The notes under the pieces: generated by a model | Seen by the model: the letters and a program-made list of their open reading frames with translations, nothing else | What the model was told of the DNA's origin: nothing | Databases searched by the model: none | Source of the DNA: Pithys albifrons albifrons | Lineage: Eukaryota > Chordata > Aves > Passeriformes > Thamnophilidae | NCBI RefSeq assembly: GCF_047495875.1 | Contig: NC_092497.1 | Span: forward strand, 67,564,992 to 67,628,991 | Direction: 5' to 3' | Length of the DNA stretch: 64,000 nucleotides | Position numbers and translations under genes: made by a program | Shown here: in pieces, positions 59,113-64,000 of the stretch | Layout of the letters: the number at the start of each line of letters is the position of its first letter | How positions within the stretch are numbered: the stretch's first letter is position 1

Positions 59113-62100
59113 TCTTTAGACCCTGAGGTAGGAAAAAATATTGACAAGGCAAAAAAGAGAAGAGGAACTTTCTCAAAGGTAAATACAGCAACAATTGAAA
59201 ATTATGCTTAATTTTACCAGTCTGGGAGAAAAGAAAAAGGAAAAAGCAAATTACAAGAAATAGTGGAGATTAAACATTGGCAAATTTTGGAAAGAAGTCA
59301 GCTTGCCATTCCAATAATTAATTGACCCTCTCTTGATTAACAATTGCATGCTGATGTGTGCAATTTTAGAAGCTAGTGTGAAGCTCATACATTCTTTGAA
59401 GACATTCCACAGAAAAGTTGTATGCTTCAGCAATGTGCAATTTCACCATTCCTTTAAATCTTGAAAACATTAAAAGAAAGTCAATGAAACAGGTTTATGC
59501 CTATGTTTTAGAGTGTCTCACCAAATAAGAAAAAGCTTTTACATGTCTCTGATAAAAAAAAGTATGTCCTGCCAAAGTCCTTCAATAAACAGGACATGTG
59601 ATAACAATGACTGCTATGTACGATCTTGAAGACTGTATGTCCTCATTTCCAGGCTTTTGTGAAAATTCCTATAGCATTAGTTTTTACACAAAATTGAAAA
59701 CTCATTTTAAGATACTTCAACACTTTGAAACTTCCATGCCAATGAATAGACCTCTAGAAATAAAATAAATAAGTCAGTGTCAAAATATTCACCCAAATTT
59801 GCAGTGCAATCTCCCTATTCCTTAAAAATACAAAACATTAATTTCTTCAAGATTTCACTGAATATAGATGTCTAAATACATTTTGGGGAATGAGAATCCC
59901 TGCTAATAAAGGTCTATGCCCATACAGCCAAGAAACAGAGAAGGCAAATGAGAAGAAATATTTTATGGATGCCTTGAAAAAACCCTCAGACTGTATTTTG
60001 GTGTTATGCTATTTTTTTTTTTTTGGACAAGCCTGATGGAGTCTCCCATGCCAACTCAGGCATTACAGTCTCTGCTTTGGCATACAGAGTTTGCTGTTGC
60101 AGATCAGATCACAGCTTTTACAGGATCAAATGCTGTCAGATGTCATAGATGAACATTTCATCAAAAGCAGTTGTTTAGGATATACTGATAAAAGGAGAGT
60201 GATTTGAAATTTAAAAGAAGCACACCGCTCCAAATACCATGCTCTTGTGGTACAGAAAGCAATATAACTATAACATAATAAAATATTTCTTCTTCCAGTT
60301 TTCACTACATTGATTCACCTGGAATATCAATGGAAAAATTTATTCCTGATGAATCCTTTTACACTGTACATCATCCTGCCACTGATGGCAGTGAACTTCT
60401 ATAATGTCTTGCCCTAATAACTTCTGTAGGCAGAGAGTATGAGTACATTTAAAGAGACTGGAAATTCATGGACAATTCATTAAATAGAATAATCAGAGAT
60501 CACCCTCTGGCAATGTTAATGAAATCCTGTGGCTTTTGTAGCAATACAAGGTGTATGGAATGCAAATACTGATCAGGCGCTATCTGAAGAAATCTCCCTT
60601 TGTTATGGTAAGACATAGAGCTTCGTCAGATACAGTCCATAATATAAGATAAAGTATGTCCCAAATGTCAAACCAAGTATTTTATTGTAATCATATCTTT
60701 TCCACTACTAAAAGACTCAGAGCAGATGGTAAGAGAGTTTACTCTTGTACTAGGAAAGGAGGAGTATGGAAGGGAGAGCTTGAGAAAAGGTAGACTACAT
60801 AAGAGGGCACTTGTGAAACTGAGGACATACACATTTCTCTTCTCTTTGGGGTGGGAGTTGACTGATCCAGCTGATTAGCTCTACTGACCATGTCATCACC
60901 TTGCACAGGGTTTTGGTTGTGGTTTTTTTTTCCTTTTTACTTACCCTGGCCTCCCTACCTTTTGTTACAATCAAGGTATCTAACAAAATAGATTTGACCT
61001 GTAATGAACAAGGCATTGTAAGTTTTCCTTTTGGACTAAAAGACTCCTATGGATGTCTTACTTTGCTCACAGTTTCACAAGGTGAAGTTATTTCCATTAT
61101 CCTAAAGTTTAGCAGTTCCCTATGAGACAAAAAATAGTAGCTTATGAATAGAGTTCAATGCAGATGAAAGAATAAAAAGATCAGCTCCCAGGAAGCTATG
61201 GACTCCTCTGAACCACTGTCTTAAATAGAAGGGGAGATCAGAAGTTCTTCAAAGATAATCTAGTTTTACCTTTACCCCCTTTTCCTCACCAATTTATAGA
61301 GGAAAAGAAATAATCATGAATAAGGGACTTAGCTAAAAATTTTGACTGCAGATTGCAAGCCTTTATAACTGTGATGATAAGTGAATAAGTGAAATTGCTG
61401 TTTCTCTTTGAAAGTCAACTTTGAGCTAGATAGCAACATATATAACAAACACCCACATATGTCCAGATCTTACTGTTGGATGTGAGCTCTAGGCACTGAT
61501 ATTTAACAGAGCCATATTCGCAGTGTTGCAGATAATTTCCATATGCTATTTTTGTCTGCTGACCTTCCATATTTCTTTTTTTTTAATTTCTTTTTTTTTT
61601 TTTGTTACTTATTTCTCCTTTTTTCCCTTTGCTTCCTAACTGAATTAAGAAAACCAGCAAACAGTTTTCTTCAATTTTACACACTGGAAACTATTGCAAT
61701 AAAATATTTAGTAATACATTTCACATTTAATGCTACCCCAAATTCTTTAATATAAAGTGCACTAAGCAATTTTATGAATGCCATAATAATGGCATTTGAA
61801 TAAAATAAATTTCCTGCAAACTCCAGTTTTAGTCTAAATTGCACCTCTCAGTTTGCCAAATTAAATATCAGAAAACACATAGGAAGAGAGATGCCTTTTT
61901 ATTTCAGAAAATTTTCTAATAGAGAAAAATGCTTTCTTTCTTTTTTTGCCTGAAAATTTTATACTCAGACGTAACTAATGAATATTCTCAAAGTAAAAAA
62001 AAATCTTAAAACCATTTAATTTTTTGAGGAACTAATAAACCAATTCTGATTCAGTTTACTGAGGACATATGGACACAATTGAACCCATTGGTTCAAATTA

Positions 62101-64000
62101 ACGTCAGCATTTTTGTCATAGTTAATGAATGACACAACCTGTGACATTTTATACGAATTACATACCATAGCTCAGTTACTGTAAACTGCAGCTAGAAAGT
62201 AGGACACTGAGAAAAAAATAGCATTAAAGGGGGAGTAGAGGATGAAGTTTCTTAAAGAGTCTTTTATTTAACATGTATTTCAACTCCCTTACAATAGTTG
62301 AAGGATAAATCTGATGTAATCCCAACTGTATTTTAGACTTCACAAATTGACAAAATTTAGTTTTAGCTACTCACAAACCATACATATGCAACAATCTCAT
62401 CTTTTTATATTTTCATTGTACTCTCCTTTCATGACATTGTGCATTAAAATGACTGTAGCTGTCACAGGAAAACCAAACTCCCTTAAATCTTAAAAAAACC
62501 CTGCTCAGCAATAAATGAAAAGTGCAGTGAAATTTCAAGAAAGTTCAGATAGAAAAACAATGAAGCTTTTTTATTTTAATGTGATTAATGGACCAAATCT
62601 TTTAATCAAGAAAAATCGTGTTTGAATGTCTTGGCCTATATTTTCATATAGTGATCACTTTATTCTATGGTCAGAATGAAAAATAGGAAGATTTATTAGA
62701 TACTTAAATCTTTTTTCTAATACATATTTGCTCTCTCTACTTTAGTGTAGTATCATATGAATCAAATGAAGATAGTCCCACATCCTCAATAAGTAGATTT
62801 TCTTACCTCTAATAGATTTTGCAAACAGAAAAATATTGTGAATGTTGAGCCTAATTTTTTTCATTTTGAAGACTGAATCCCATTTGTCATATAAAACCTA
62901 AGTAATTAAGAAACAATACTATCCTCCTTTATTCAGCACATTTTGAAATGACTGGAACATTATATTGCCCTTCATTCAGAAGTCTTCCAACTAAATAACA
63001 ATAATCTTACCAGAAAGTAGTTTTTCCCTTTTCCACCATGCTTTTTCATTATATTAATTTCCTCTTTTTTTTCTTTTCTTTTTTTTTTCCATTATGTATT
63101 GCTTCAGTTAAAAATAAATTTAAAAAAAATTCTCTGGCAAAATTTGCAGACCCCTCTTGAAGGGCCTTCTTTGCTTGAGAGAAAGGGTTCCTTATGTGGC
63201 TTTTGACACTGCTCATTTTATCTTCTTTCCAACTTCTTCTAATAACATAATTTTAAAAGTGTAGTAGTATAACCTATCTTGAACCATCCAAATAGCTTTT
63301 TATGCATAGAACAATCACAGACAAAGTGTAAATTTGTAACTTCTAAGGTAATTTGAAATATATTTTGTTAATCATTAAATCAACATTTGAAAAATAAACA
63401 TTTTGTTTTCCTTTTTTCTGGTAACTGCTTCATTTCACTACAATATGATATAAATCAGTGCTTTGGTTAAGTATTTCATGTTAACCTCCCTTAGACTTTG
63501 ACAAAATGACTGACACAAAATCTGAGGAACAGAGAAATTAAAGAGATGAATTCTGTGGAGATAACTAACTTTCCTTCTTTACAGAGGAAAAAAACTCCAA
63601 ACAAATTATAATTTTCAATACTGAAAAGTAATAAAAGTTCTACACTGAACATTCAGAACATGCATTCTCATAACAACTTCATTTAGTTCAAAATTCTTCA
63701 TACTGGAACTCTAATAGGGAAGCCCAGAAGGCAACAGAATTATGTTAAAAAGTAATTGATCTACTTATTAAACAAAAAATTGCAGATGAGTTTCTTATAC
63801 AGTAATGTAAGAAATTCAGAGAACAGAAAACTCATATATAGAAACTAAAAAAAGACATGAAGATTTCTAACTCTGTGGGTATGGTGGTTGGATAATAATG
63901 ACACCTTTGTATGTAATAAGGGACAGTTGTAGGGATTAATGGATTAATCTCCCATCTGTAGCAAACTGTCGATGAATGACACTAGCCTGATAAAGAACCA

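Larger units (their letters stand above)
51487..64000. other. Long AT-rich stretch without a recognised gene or repeat
   Basis: 12.5 kb with no recognised coding sequence, RNA gene or interspersed repeat. The longest frame, 129 codons on the minus strand at 54266-54655, matches no family I know and overlaps another frame. Small items: a CA/TA microsatellite at 53196-53248, an 18-bp tandem pair at 59077-59112, T-rich runs at about 60012-60024, 61576-61605 and 63066-63090. A slightly GC-richer stretch near 56520-56700 was checked and not identified. Confidence 0.6.

Noticed and set aside
1..64000. CRISPR arrays, operons, bacterial or plasmid features
   Set aside because: The repeats are avian LINE, SINE and LTR types; no regularly spaced direct-repeat array is present and no dense coding exists on either strand.

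Overview
This 64-kb window looks like bird nuclear DNA. It is AT-rich and gene-poor, and its interspersed repeats are avian in type. There are six truncated CR1 LINEs whose 3' ends carry the CR1 ATTCTATG-like octamer motif, plus avian endogenous-retrovirus LTRs. I see no host protein-coding exon, no conserved reading frame and no functional RNA gene. The window is best read as intergenic or deep-intronic DNA. A functional exon or enhancer cannot be excluded without cross-species alignment.

Layout. 1-1797 is AT-rich DNA with nothing recognised. 1798-2905 is an LTR-type repeat on the minus strand. 5447-7421 is a dense transposon cluster: a 5S-rRNA-containing SINE on the minus strand, then an LTR on the plus strand that is split by an unidentified ~690-bp segment and by a CR1 fragment. 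8940-9345 is an unclassified GC-richer repeat. 16998-18070 is the longest open CR1 reverse-transcriptase fragment, followed by a probable minus-strand LTR at about 18370-18860. 21425-21656 is a GC-rich island with a perfect hairpin and a CA/TA microsatellite. 22647-23043 is the most informative locus: a composite SINE with a tRNA-Gln-like head, a 5S-like middle and a shared body, bounded by a perfect 12-bp target-site duplication. 29841-29999 is a G/T-only-like tract with quadruplex potential. CR1 fragments follow at about 32910-34480, 36190-37694, 42020-42737 and 50846-51486. A second copy of the first LTR family, in the opposite orientation, lies at 49440-50040. 51490-64000 has no recognised element.

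How the parts relate. All elements are decayed and none appears able to move itself. The three CR1 copies that reach the reverse-transcriptase active site have each lost the second catalytic aspartate. The most unusual item is the composite SINE. Its two copies share the same body and tail, and one copy shows that the tRNA-Gln and 5S modules moved together as one unit. Its dinucleotide tail does not match the CR1 octamer end, so another LINE, possibly of RTE type, probably mobilised it. The exact bird lineage cannot be settled from sequence reading alone.
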